From Clostridia bacterium (lineage in GTDB: Bacteria; Bacillota; Clostridia; Oscillospirales; Acutalibacteraceae): a stretch of 64,000 nt of DNA. Positions 16,208-24,276 of the stretch are shown here, piece by piece. Each line of letters opens with the position of its first letter. The first letter of the stretch is position 1. The notes below the pieces were generated by a model. The model worked only from the letters and a program-made list of their open reading frames with translations. It was not told the origin of the DNA and made no database searches. The position numbers were made by a program, and so were the translations under genes. The DNA is taken from positions 1 to 64,000 of the forward strand of contig JAFSIV010000008.1 of assembly GCA_017439585.1 (NCBI GenBank), read 5' to 3'.

Positions 16208-16741
16208 ATGGATTTAAAAGGATCTAAAACTGAACAAAATTTAAGAGACGCTTTTTCTGGTGAAAGTGAAGCAAGAAATAAGTACACATATTTTGCGTCG
16301 GTTGCTAAAAAGGAAGGCTTTGAACAAATTTCGGCAATTTTCCAAGATACCGCTAATAATGAAAAAGAGCACGCTAAAATGTGGTTTAAATATTTAGGCG
16401 GTATAGGTAATACTATTCAAAATTTAAAGGCTGCCGCTGAGGGCGAGAATTATGAGTGGACCGATATGTATGCCACCTTTGCAAAAGAGGCAGAGGAAGA
16501 GGGCTTTACTGAGATAGCTTCAAAATTCAGAATGGTAGCTGAAATTGAAAAAACTCATGAGGAAAGATATCTTAAACTTTTAAACAATGTCGAAATGCAA
16601 AAGGTATTTGAAAAATCAGAGGAAATTATGTGGGAATGCCGAAATTGCGGACATTTGGTTATCGGCAAAAAAGCTCCTCAGGTTTGTCCCGTTTGCAATC
16701 ATCCTCAAAGCTATTTCGAGCAGAGAAAAGAGAATTATTAA
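16208..16741 (+). CDS. rbr: rubrerythrin
   Basis: Cytoplasmic non-haem diiron peroxidase that protects anaerobes from hydrogen peroxide. The N-terminal four-helix bundle carries the two diiron motifs (GESEARNKY and [10 protein letters not shown], then [25 protein letters not shown], quoted here in part: EEGFTEIA and EKTHEERY). The C-terminal rubredoxin-like domain has its two CxxC pairs (CRNCG and CPVC). The ATG at 16208 is chosen over an upstream one because GAGGTGA stands 6 bases before it, giving 177 residues. It follows the SUF genes and is closed by a strong terminator. Confidence 0.96.
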   Translation: MDLKGSKTEQNLRDAFSGESEARNKYTYFASVAKKEGFEQISAIFQDTANNEKEHAKMWFKYLGGIGNTIQNLKAAAEGENYEWTDMYATFAKEAEEEGFTEIASKFRMVAEIEKTHEERYLKLLNNVEMQKVFEKSEEIMWECRNCGHLVIGKKAPQVCPVCNHPQSYFEQRKENY

Positions 16742-16753
16742 TTTAAAAATTTC

Positions 16754-16785
16754 AAAAACCGCCATAAATCTATGGCGGTTTTTCT
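16754..16785. terminator. terminator between rubrerythrin and the S1-domain gene
   Basis: Perfect 13-bp stem AAAAACCGCCATA / TATGGCGGTTTTT (16754-16766 and 16771-16783). It is symmetrical with A- and T-runs on both sides, so it can serve both converging genes. Confidence 0.93.
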
Positions 16786-16815
16786 TATATAATAAACTTT
16801 ATTATCGCGCGTTTT

Positions 16816-17733
16816 TTACCCGCAAAATCTTGTAAATATTTTTTTATTGCAAATATCGGGAGAATATTCCCATTCTAAAATATTTCCGTCGTTCATAAAA
16901 TATTTTATTTCGGGTGAATAAGAGTTATCAAAACTGTCAATAATAATAAGTTTAATCTTCATTTTTTCTCGTATAATGCTTTTTATATAAACGCTTGCCT
17001 GCGAACCCACCTTTATATCGGCTCTCGGCTCTGCAAGACCGGCAAGATTAGGTGCAATTTCTACAAAAATTCCGTAATCCTCAATACTTCGAACAACGCC
17101 CGTAACCGTCTGCCCTGCCGAAAACATCTGCGCATTTTCGTCCCAAGTTCCTAAAAGTTCTTTATGGGATAAGGTTATTTTTCCGTCAGCTGCTATATTT
17201 TTAACAACTGCCTTTATATTTTCGCCAACATAAAATCTATCAGACGGATGGGATATCCTCGAAACCGAAATTGCATCAATAGGAAGCAAGGCTATATTTC
17301 CGCAACCGATATCGCAAAAAGCACCAAAGCTTTCCAAATGGGTTATTTTTGCATTTATAATATCTCCGATTTTGAGATTTGTAAGCAGATAATCGCGGCA
17401 TATTGTTTGAGCCTCGCTTCGAGAAAGCAAAGCATACGGTCTGCCATTTTCATCGGCAGTAATTGAGGTTACCGTAAAGCATACCGTTTTGCCAACTCTG
17501 GAAATCAGAGCAATATCGCGGGTATACCCCTCGGTTATACCGATAGCACCTTCACTTCTTGGAATAATGCCTTTCATACAACCGAGATTAACCACTAAAT
17601 TATGCGCCGCGTCGCACATTATAACCGGCGCTTCAAGTACCGCCTTAGTAATTTTTGCCTCTGCCAAATCAGCAGAGGTATAATTTCCTCTTGAAGCATT
17701 TGATGCATATCCCTCTGGCTTGTAAATAATCAT
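16816..17733 (-). CDS. S1 RNA-binding domain protein
   Basis: A 305-residue protein with repeated S1/OB-fold RNA-binding domains: one around residues 50-110, one around 120-195 (LKIGDIINAKITHLESFGAF quoted to 20) and one near 205-270 (VTGVVRSIEDYGIFVEI). The N-terminus (YKPEGYASNASRGNY) is typical of clostridial S1 proteins of unknown target. The ATG at 17733 is used; a GTG three codons upstream lies inside the AAAGGTGA ribosome site and is rejected. Probably binds mRNA or ribosomes; nothing more specific can be claimed. Confidence 0.82.
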   Translation of the reverse strand: MIIYKPEGYASNASRGNYTSADLAEAKITKAVLEAPVIMCDAAHNLVVNLGCMKGIIPRSEGAIGITEGYTRDIALISRVGKTVCFTVTSITADENGRPYALLSRSEAQTICRDYLLTNLKIGDIINAKITHLESFGAFCDIGCGNIALLPIDAISVSRISHPSDRFYVGENIKAVVKNIAADGKITLSHKELLGTWDENAQMFSAGQTVTGVVRSIEDYGIFVEIAPNLAGLAEPRADIKVGSQASVYIKSIIREKMKIKLIIIDSFDNSYSPEIKYFMNDGNILEWEYSPDICNKKIFTRFCG

Positions 17734-17885
17734 TAAAATCACCTTTCTTTTTAGCTTTCACTTTCTTTAAGCAAACAAGAACAATCCAAATCTGATTATT
17801 TATGTTTCCTTATTCTTTTATCTTTTTAATTATATTCCTTAGAGTGTGAAAAAATGATAGAAATGTGTCTTATAAAAAAATTTTA

Positions 17886-17914
17886 TTGAAAGGTTTTTAG
17901 TTTTACAGTATAAT
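17886..17914 (+). promoter_or_regulatory. sigma-A promoter of the radical SAM gene
   Basis: TTGAAA (17886-17891), 17-bp spacer, TATAAT (17909-17914), ending 22 bases before the start codon, so the leader is very short. Confidence 0.85.
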
Positions 17915-17936
17915 TTGGGTGACGAGAGGTGAGGAT

Positions 17937-18806
17937 ATGTATAAAACGCTAAGTGAATATTATATAGAAAAATTCGAATCTAAAATTTATAAATTATCTA
18001 TCAATGCGGGATTTACCTGCCCTAACCGAGACGGAACCTGCGGCACGGGCGGTTGTATCTTTTGTTCAGGCAACGGCTCAGGCGAGTTTGCAGAATCAGG
18101 GGAGGATATTGAACTTTCACTCGAAAAAGCCAAGCAAAAGGTTAAAGCTAAAATAAAAAGTGAAAAATATATTGCATATTTTCAGTCTTTCACCAATACA
18201 TACGCAGACATAAATACCTTAAAAGAACTCTTTTATGCCGCGATAAAACCTGATTATATCGTCGGCCTCGCGGTAGCCACAAGACCTGACTGCTTGCCCC
18301 AAGAGGTTATAACTCTTTTATCCGAAATTAATAAAATAAAGCCCGTAAGCATTGAGCTGGGACTTCAAACAAGTAATGATAAAACCGCCGATTTTATTAA
18401 TCGAGGCTATAAAACCGAGATTTATTTTGACGCGGTTAAAAGACTAAAACAAGAAAATTTAGAGGTTGTAACCCATATAATTATAGGTCTTCCAAATGAG
18501 ACTGAGGAGGACATACTCAAAACCACCGCCGATGCGGTTTCTTGCGGCACAGACGGTGTTAAATTCCACCTTTTATATGTTCTAAGAGGTACAAAGCTTG
18601 AAGAACTTTATAAAAAGAAAAAATTCGAATGTTTAACACTCGAGAAATACGCCAAAATTTTAAAAAAATGCATAAACCTCCTCCCCGAAAACATAGTTGT
18701 TCATAGAATAACGGGCGACGGTGCAAAACGCGATTTAATAGCACCACTCTGGTCCGCCGATAAAAAACGGGTTTTAAATTATTTGAATAAATATTTAAAT
18801 AGTTAA
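17937..18806 (+). CDS. radical SAM protein, TIGR01212/YhcC family
   Basis: Radical SAM enzyme of unknown substrate, 289 aa. The N-terminal cysteine cluster has C28, C35, C40 and C43 within CPNRDGTCGTGGCIFC, the diagnostic spacing of this family rather than the usual CX3CX2C. The SAM-binding TIM barrel continues with VATRPDCLP and SIELGLQT. The start at 17937 is preferred because GAGGTGAG lies upstream of it. The DUF559 element is inserted right after the gene. Confidence 0.9.
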   Translation: MYKTLSEYYIEKFESKIYKLSINAGFTCPNRDGTCGTGGCIFCSGNGSGEFAESGEDIELSLEKAKQKVKAKIKSEKYIAYFQSFTNTYADINTLKELFYAAIKPDYIVGLAVATRPDCLPQEVITLLSEINKIKPVSIELGLQTSNDKTADFINRGYKTEIYFDAVKRLKQENLEVVTHIIIGLPNETEEDILKTTADAVSCGTDGVKFHLLYVLRGTKLEELYKKKKFECLTLEKYAKILKKCINLLPENIVVHRITGDGAKRDLIAPLWSADKKRVLNYLNKYLNS

Positions 18807-18839
18807 AAATTTTCACATTAAAAGTTGCAAAAATTATAG

Positions 18840-19278
18840 CCTCCCTCTGACGAGGGAGGGGGACCGCTTGCGGTGGAGGGAGAGAAAAAATGAAAGAATA
18901 TAATAAGGCTAATATTCCTCTTGCGAAAACTCTTCGAAAAAATATGACACCTTGGGAACGAAAACTTTGGTATGAATTTTTAAGAAGTTGTCCTATTCGA
19001 TTTCAAAGGCAAAAAGCAATAGGTAACTATATTGTTGATTTTTATTGTGCAAAAGCAAGACTTATAATCGAACTAGATGGCGGTGGGCACTATACTTCGG
19101 AACAAATTGAAAAAGATAAAATAAGAACAAAATCGTTAGAAAATATGAACTTAAAAATATTAAGAATTTGCAATTTAGATATAGACCGTAATTTTAAAGG
19201 TGTGTGCGAATACATAAATTTTGAGGTTGATAAATCTCTCTCAGTCAGCTTCGCTGACAGCTCCCTCATCAGAGGGAG
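18840..19278 (+). mobile_element. DUF559 nuclease element bounded by inverted palindromic repeats
   Basis: Left end: CCTCCCTC-TGAC-GAGGGAGG (18840-18859), then ACCGC-TT-GCGGT (18863-18874) and GGAGGGAGAGA. Right end in inverted order: CTCTCTC, GTCAGC-TTC-GCTGAC (19244-19258), CTCCCTC-ATCA-GAGGGAG (19261-19278). The two ends are inverted copies of one module. Between them is a single gene for a DUF559 endonuclease-like protein. The left end supplies the ribosome-binding site of that gene and the right end encodes its C-terminal tail. The same module pair, with no gene, is at 11624-11752. No target duplication was identified. Confidence 0.78.
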
Positions 19279-19309
19279 CCGAATATATAACAATTTAGAA
19301 AGAGGTTGA
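18890..19309 (+). CDS. DUF559 domain endonuclease-like protein
   Basis: A 139-residue protein of the DUF559 family, related in fold to very-short-patch-repair and other PD-(D/E)XK endonucleases. It shows the family N-terminus (LAKTLRKNMTPWERKLWYEF), the QRQKAIGNYIVDFYC strand with acidic residue D50, and the LIIELDGGGHY strand with E61 and D63. Residues from about 115 on (SLSVSFADSSLIRGSR) are simply the translated right-hand repeat of the surrounding element. GGAGGGAG of the left repeat acts as Shine-Dalgarno sequence 10-12 bases before the ATG. The stop codon falls 3 bases before the phosphatase start. Activity is unproven; it may act on the element's own hairpins. Confidence 0.85.
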   Translation: MKEYNKANIPLAKTLRKNMTPWERKLWYEFLRSCPIRFQRQKAIGNYIVDFYCAKARLIIELDGGGHYTSEQIEKDKIRTKSLENMNLKILRICNLDIDRNFKGVCEYINFEVDKSLSVSFADSSLIRGSRIYNNLERG

Positions 19310-19312
19310 ATT

Positions 19313-19762
19313 ATGATAAAAATACTTTTTATCTGCCACGGGAATATTTGCAGAAGTCCGTTAGCAGAGTTTATTATGAAAAATTTAGTTAAAAAGGAAG
19401 GTTTAGAAAACGATTTTTATATTGCCTCTTGTGCCACCTCAACCGAGGAAATAGGTAACCGCGTTTATCCCCCAATCGCCCGAATACTAGACCGCTTGGG
19501 AATTGATTATTCCGAAAAAAGAGCTACACAGGTTAAAAAATCCGATTATGAAAAATATGATTATCTGATTTGCATGGACGCAAACAACATCAGAAACTTA
19601 TCAAGAATTATAGGCAATGATACCGAAAATAAAGTTCATTTGCTTCTTGATTTTGCAGACGGCGGCTATGTTGCAGACCCTTGGTATTCAGACGATTTTG
19701 AGACCTGCCTTAATGATATTACGCGCGGCTGTGAGGCTTTACTTGAAAAATTAAAGCAATAA
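19313..19762 (+). CDS. low-molecular-weight protein-tyrosine (or arginine) phosphatase
   Basis: Cytoplasmic phosphatase of 149 aa. The P-loop is C8-HGNIC-R14-S, right after the first strand, and the general acid lies in the ADPWYSDDF loop near residue 122. Related Firmicutes proteins dephosphorylate tyrosine or, as YwlE, arginine; the sequence does not clearly decide. AGAGG precedes ATG 19313. The gene lies 3 bases downstream of the DUF559 stop, so part of its transcription may now pass through that element. Confidence 0.93.
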   Translation: MIKILFICHGNICRSPLAEFIMKNLVKKEGLENDFYIASCATSTEEIGNRVYPPIARILDRLGIDYSEKRATQVKKSDYEKYDYLICMDANNIRNLSRIIGNDTENKVHLLLDFADGGYVADPWYSDDFETCLNDITRGCEALLEKLKQ

Positions 19763-19787
19763 TTTATAAAAATTTCCAAATTCCCTA

Positions 19788-19816
19788 TTGACAATAACGC
19801 TTTAAAGTGTTAAAGT
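19788..19816 (+). promoter_or_regulatory. promoter of the sodium:solute symporter gene
   Basis: TTGACA (19788-19793), 17-bp spacer, TAAAGT (19811-19816). The downstream box is weak; an alternative TATATA lies 6 bases further. A TTTAAAGTGTTAAAGT direct repeat overlaps the spacer and -10 and could be an operator. Confidence 0.6.
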
Positions 19817-19871
19817 ATATATACAAGGCAAAATACTTTTGCGCTTTAAATTATAAAAGGAAGTTGATTGC

Positions 19872-21455
19872 ATGCAGCATTTATTATCTGCCAATGTTAC
19901 TAATTCTGCAACCGTTTGGATAACCGTTCCAATGCTTATTTGTTTTTTCGCTTTAATGATTGGTGTTGGTTTATATTGCAGAAAGCACGCAACTAATGTT
20001 GACGGTTTTGTTCTGGGCGGTCGCTCGGTGGGTCCTTGGCTTACTGCTTTCGCCTTTGGAACTTCATATTTTTCGGCGGTTATTTTCGTTGGCTATGCAG
20101 GTCAGTTCGGTTGGAACTTCGGTTTAGCTTCAACCTGGATAGGCCTTGGAAACGCATTTATCGGCTCGCTTCTGGCGTGGATGGTTTTAGGCAGAAGAAC
20201 AAGGGTTATGACTCAGCACCTAGGCTCAAAAACTATGCCCGATTTCTTTGAAAAAAGGTATAATTCCCCTGCCTTAAAAATTATCGCATCGGTTATAGTT
20301 TTTATATTTCTTATACCTTATACCGCCTCGCTATACAACGGTTTATCCTCGTTATTTAATAATGTATTTAAGGTTGATTATTGGATTATCGTTCTTGTTA
20401 TGGCGGTGTTAACAGGTGTATATGTTATTTTCGGCGGATACATGGCAACCGCAATTAACGATTTCATTCAAGGTATTATAATGCTGGTTGGTATTGTTTC
20501 GGTTATTTTCGCAGTGCTAAATCAAAATGGTGGCTTAACCGAGGCTATTAAATCGCTTAATAAAGCAGAAGGTCCTGAGTTTACCTCCGCTTTTGGTCCT
20601 CAACCGATATTCCTGCTTGTAGTAGTATTGTTAACCTCATTAGGCACTTGGGGACTTCCTCAAATGGTTGGCAAATTCTATTCTATTAAAGACGAAGGCT
20701 CTATCAAAAAAGGAACGATTATTTCAACCGTTTTTGCCGTTATCGTTGCCGGTGGCTGTTATTTCTTAGGTGGATTTGGAAAGCTCTATTTTGCAGATAT
20801 GAAAGCGGCGGGCTTTATAACCAAAAATGATACCGTTGTGCTATACGATAAGGTAATACCTACTATGCTCGAAAATCTGGCTCCCGTAATAATTGCTCTT
20901 ATTATCGTATTAGTTCTTTCGGCTTCAATGTCTACCCTATCTTCATTGGTTTTAACCTCTTCTTCTACCTTAACGCTTGATGTTATTAAACCCGCTATTG
21001 AGAAAAAGAAAGCGGTTAGCGATAAAAAGAGCATACTGATTTTAAGATTATTTATTGTTTTCTTTATTGCAGTTTCGGCTGTTATTGCAATTTTAAAGGA
21101 TAGCATTTGGCAAAATTCAGTATTTATCGCTCAAATGATGGGTGTTTCCTGGGGCGCTCTTGCAGGCTCTTTCTTAGCCCCGTTCTTATATGGTTTATAC
21201 TGGAAAAAGACCACTCGTGCCGCAGTGCTCGCAAGCTTCATTTTCGGAACAGGAATAGAGCTTATTCAGCTTCTTATAGGCGTTTGCGGAATTAAGTTTG
21301 ATAATTACCTTTTAGATTTTATTTTTACAAATTCGCTCTATTCGGGTGTTTTCGCAATGCTTGGTGGTCTTATTATAGTGCCTGTTGTAAGCCTTTTAAC
21401 CTCAAAGAAAAAGATAGAAAACATTGAAGAAAAATTTAGTTGTTATAATAAATAA
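19872..21455 (+). CDS. sodium:solute symporter (SSS family)
   Basis: A 527-residue membrane transporter of the SSS family (SLC5-like) that uses the sodium gradient to take up an organic solute. About 13 membrane segments are visible. Family marks are FVLGGRSVGPWLTAFAFGTS near residue 50 and the ALIIVLVLSASMSTLSSL segment. The substrate (amino acid, pantothenate, sugar or other) is not deducible. AAGGAAG stands 8 bases before ATG 19872. Own promoter and a 16-bp terminator make it a single-gene unit. Confidence 0.93.
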   Translation: MQHLLSANVTNSATVWITVPMLICFFALMIGVGLYCRKHATNVDGFVLGGRSVGPWLTAFAFGTSYFSAVIFVGYAGQFGWNFGLASTWIGLGNAFIGSLLAWMVLGRRTRVMTQHLGSKTMPDFFEKRYNSPALKIIASVIVFIFLIPYTASLYNGLSSLFNNVFKVDYWIIVLVMAVLTGVYVIFGGYMATAINDFIQGIIMLVGIVSVIFAVLNQNGGLTEAIKSLNKAEGPEFTSAFGPQPIFLLVVVLLTSLGTWGLPQMVGKFYSIKDEGSIKKGTIISTVFAVIVAGGCYFLGGFGKLYFADMKAAGFITKNDTVVLYDKVIPTMLENLAPVIIALIIVLVLSASMSTLSSLVLTSSSTLTLDVIKPAIEKKKAVSDKKSILILRLFIVFFIAVSAVIAILKDSIWQNSVFIAQMMGVSWGALAGSFLAPFLYGLYWKKTTRAAVLASFIFGTGIELIQLLIGVCGIKFDNYLLDFIFTNSLYSGVFAMLGGLIIVPVVSLLTSKKKIENIEEKFSCYNK

Positions 21456-21470
21456 TTTATACATAACATA

Positions 21471-21505
21471 ATGAAATACCACACGCTATGCGTGTGGTAT
21501 TTCAT
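21471..21505 (+). terminator. terminator of the symporter gene
   Basis: Perfect 16-bp stem (ATGAAATACCACACGC at 21471-21486 and its complement at 21490-21505) with a TAT loop, followed by TTTTC. Confidence 0.85.
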
Positions 21506-21508
21506 TTT

Positions 21509-21900
21509 CGGATATAGCCTAACCCATACTGGTGACGCACAAGTACGCTTTTTGTTGACCTGTTAGCCTTGCATCTATTATTTGCTACCTGTAATCGAGT
21601 CAAGGGCAAAGCCCTTGTCGTTTAAGGGGGTTAAGGTGACAGCAACAATTCTAAAAAGCACCCGAAACTTGCCGCCAAATTGAAAACATTGTTTTCATTC
21701 TTTGGCGGCGGTTTTATGTGAATAAATTTTGTCACCTAAGGGGGAAATCGAAATTCCCCCTTAGGCGAATCTTTTCGCCCTTTCTTTTCGCCCACATAAG
21801 AAAGGGCGTGCCTGTCGCGGCATGAGCGACAATCTCTATTTCAATAAAATACTTCATCGGTTAACCGCTTTTGAACTTTGCTACTATCGCGTGGTTTCCG
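21509..21900 (-). repeat. large structured intergenic repeat, copy 2 (inverted)
   Basis: Reverse-complement copy of the element at 1144-1520, with the same chain of hairpins. The small hairpin with GTCGC/GCGAC arms is at 21804-21833, and the GCCGCCAAA/TTTGGCGGC hairpin lies near 21670-21715. The two copies differ by scattered substitutions and by an insertion of about 30 bases near the right end (around 21840-21880). It fills the 489-base gap between the symporter and the LCP gene together with the two terminators. Confidence 0.85.
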
Positions 21901-21910
21901 TTATACAACA

Positions 21911-21939
21911 AAACCTCACTTCTTTTGGAAGTGAGGTTT
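21911..21939 (-). terminator. terminator of the 14-gene minus-strand run
   Basis: 12-bp stem AAACCTCACTTC / GAAGTGAGGTTT (21911-21922, 21928-21939), 5 bases past the LCP stop; on the minus strand it runs into GTTTTGTTG. Confidence 0.85.
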
Positions 21940-21944
21940 ATATT

Positions 21945-23444
21945 TTATTCCGTCCCGGAAACAACCGAGCTTGAATCGTCTGAGCTTGTCACCTCAGAGC
22001 TTGATTCCTCAGGAGTTGAACTATCAGTAGGCGTACTATCCGAGGTTGGACTGCTATCCGAAGAAATATCACTTTCATCCGAAACATCGCTTTCATCCGA
22101 CGGCTCTTGCGGTTCAGTAGTGGTGGTATCCTCCGATTCAATCGGTTCTTCCGATTCGGTAGGCTTCGAATTGGTTGTGCCGCTATTGGTACTCGGTGTT
22201 ACATAAACACCAACCTCTTTTCTATACCAATCGTTCTTTTCAACCCCATTAGCTTCTATATAAGCCTCCGGAGTTATCTCGTCATAAATAAAGCTATGAA
22301 GCAATTTAGTTACAAAATCTAAATCATAATAAACAACCGAGCCTGCTCTTGTGCTGGGAGAAGGCATAACATATTCCTGCATAGGAATTCTCGCTTGCTC
22401 AAAGGTTGGATTTTTAAGAATTATAGAAAAAGAAAGGTCAATAATTTCGTTATATGAGAGCGAGGTTTCGGTGCAAGGAATAAGTGCCTTAACAAGCTTT
22501 ATATACTGGGATTTTTCAAGTGTTTTAGCCTTATTAAATAGCTGCTCCATAACATGACGCTGACGGTCGGTTCTGCCGTAATCGTTAGAAGTTCCCCAAA
22601 TATTTGAAACATAACGAATACGGGAATAAGCCACCGCCTGAACACCGTTTAAGTGATACTTACCTGACTTGGTTATATAATGCTTCGAGGGGTCTTTTCC
22701 CATCTGATTACAGATTTCTGATATACAAGCATTTAATCCGTAAGCAAATTGCTTTACAGGTCTAACCTCGGCCGAAGTAAGCTCAGCGTCAATACCGCCA
22801 ACCGCATCTATAATATCAACCATACCAAAAAAGTTTACGGTTGCATATTCAGATATATCTAAATCAAAAATAGTATTAAGGGTTTTAATCGCAAGCTCAG
22901 GACCGCCCTTAGCATAAGCACTGTTTATTTTAGAATATGTTGTTTTTCCGTTATAAGTTATCGGCACTAATGAATCTCGCATAACCGAAATAACCTTAAC
23001 CTTTTTGGTATCGGCATTAAGACTCAGTATCATAATACTATCGGAATTTCCTTTGAAGGACTTGGTGTTTCTAGTGTCTATACCAAACAAAGCGATATTA
23101 ACAATTTTTTCATCAATAACGTTCTCGAAGCCCAAATCATCCTTCTTGATATTATTATAATTATAATCAAAAACAACAAAAAATGTTCCAAGACCGATAG
23201 CCAATATAAGTATTAAAGAAACTGCCGCAACAAGCATTGACTTCTGCCAAGCCTTGCGTTTTTGCCACCAGCCCTTAAAGCCTCTTGGTTTTTTCCTGTA
23301 TTTTCCTTTTCCAATAGAGGAAAAATCCGAAAGAGCATAAGCCTCGTTAGATTCGGTATTTTTCATAGAAGAGGATGAAACTATATCCTCAAAATCCGAC
23401 TTCCCCTCGTCTGAGGGAAAATTATTAAATTCCTTTTCGCTCAT
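21945..23444 (-). CDS. LytR-CpsA-Psr (LCP) family wall-polymer ligase
   Basis: Enzyme that attaches anionic or other glycopolymers from a lipid carrier to peptidoglycan on the outer face of the membrane. A 65-residue charged cytoplasmic part is followed by one membrane helix (about 70-92), then the LCP domain, with NIALFGIDTRN, SDSIMILSLN, VISVMRDS, and the arginine-rich YSRIRY...YGRTDRQRHV region. The last 75 residues are an acidic Ser/Thr/Glu/Asp tail (for example DESDVSDESDISSDSS), a low-complexity wall-spanning spacer. Last gene of the run. Confidence 0.92.
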   Translation of the reverse strand: MSEKEFNNFPSDEGKSDFEDIVSSSSMKNTESNEAYALSDFSSIGKGKYRKKPRGFKGWWQKRKAWQKSMLVAAVSLILILAIGLGTFFVVFDYNYNNIKKDDLGFENVIDEKIVNIALFGIDTRNTKSFKGNSDSIMILSLNADTKKVKVISVMRDSLVPITYNGKTTYSKINSAYAKGGPELAIKTLNTIFDLDISEYATVNFFGMVDIIDAVGGIDAELTSAEVRPVKQFAYGLNACISEICNQMGKDPSKHYITKSGKYHLNGVQAVAYSRIRYVSNIWGTSNDYGRTDRQRHVMEQLFNKAKTLEKSQYIKLVKALIPCTETSLSYNEIIDLSFSIILKNPTFEQARIPMQEYVMPSPSTRAGSVVYYDLDFVTKLLHSFIYDEITPEAYIEANGVEKNDWYRKEVGVYVTPSTNSGTTNSKPTESEEPIESEDTTTTEPQEPSDESDVSDESDISSDSSPTSDSTPTDSSTPEESSSEVTSSDDSSSVVSGTE

Positions 23445-23453
23445 AATTTCTCC

Positions 23454-24275
23454 TTAGCCAATTAAGGCTTTGTATATATCTCCTTTTTTAATACCTGTCA
23501 TTTCAGCCGATTTTTTAGCGGCAGACGAGGTTGACTCACCGTTTTTAATTAAATCCTCAGCAATTTTCAAAGCATCTTCCAATGTATACTGCTTTTCTTC
23601 TTCTGAAAATCCCTCAATAATCAAAACAAACTCGCCTTTCGGGGAATTCTCATCATAATAACCTATTGCCTCGCTGAGAGTTGTTTGATGAACTGTTTCG
23701 TGAATTTTAGTAAGCTCTCTGACTAAAATTATCTTTCGGTCTCCAAAATAACTTAGCATATCCTTTAAGGTTGCAGGAAGCTTATGGGGAGCTTCATAAA
23801 AAATCATAGTTCTCTTTTCGCGTCTTAGCTCGTCCAAATGCTTTCGGCGGTTAATTTTGTTCATCGAAAGAAAACCCTCAAAACAAAATCTGCCGCAAGG
23901 AAAACCCGAAATACTAATCGCAGTTATAAGCGCACTGGGACCCGGCACAGATTCAACCTTTATCCCTGCTTTATGCGCTTCTCTTACTAAATCTTCACCA
24001 GGGTCTGATATGGCAGGCATACCCGCATCAGAGACCAAAGCACAGCTTTCACCGTTTAAAATTCTGCTTATTATTAGGTTTCCCTTTGCATTTTTATTAT
24101 GCTCATAATAAGAAAGCATTTCTTTTTTTATTTCAAATCGGTTAAGCAGCTTAACCGTAACCCGAGTGTCCTCCGCGGCGATAAAATCAACCTTGCAAAG
24201 CGTTTCAATCGCCCTCGGACTAAAATCGGACATATTACCAATCGGAGTACCAACAACATAAAGGGTTCCGCTCAT
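23454..24275 (-). CDS. rsmI: 16S rRNA (cytidine(1402)-2'-O)-methyltransferase
   Basis: SAM-dependent methyltransferase of the tetrapyrrole-methylase fold that modifies C1402 in the ribosomal P site. Family motifs: LYVVGTPIGNMSDFSPRA at the N-terminus, AAEDTRVT, LVSDAGMPAISDPGE and SVPGPSALITA. 273 aa is normal. The start codon lies 1 base after the upstream gene's stop, so translation is coupled. Confidence 0.96.
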   Translation of the reverse strand: MSGTLYVVGTPIGNMSDFSPRAIETLCKVDFIAAEDTRVTVKLLNRFEIKKEMLSYYEHNKNAKGNLIISRILNGESCALVSDAGMPAISDPGEDLVREAHKAGIKVESVPGPSALITAISISGFPCGRFCFEGFLSMNKINRRKHLDELRREKRTMIFYEAPHKLPATLKDMLSYFGDRKIILVRELTKIHETVHQTTLSEAIGYYDENSPKGEFVLIIEGFSEEEKQYTLEDALKIAEDLIKNGESTSSAAKKSAEMTGIKKGDIYKALIG

Positions 24276-24276
24276 A

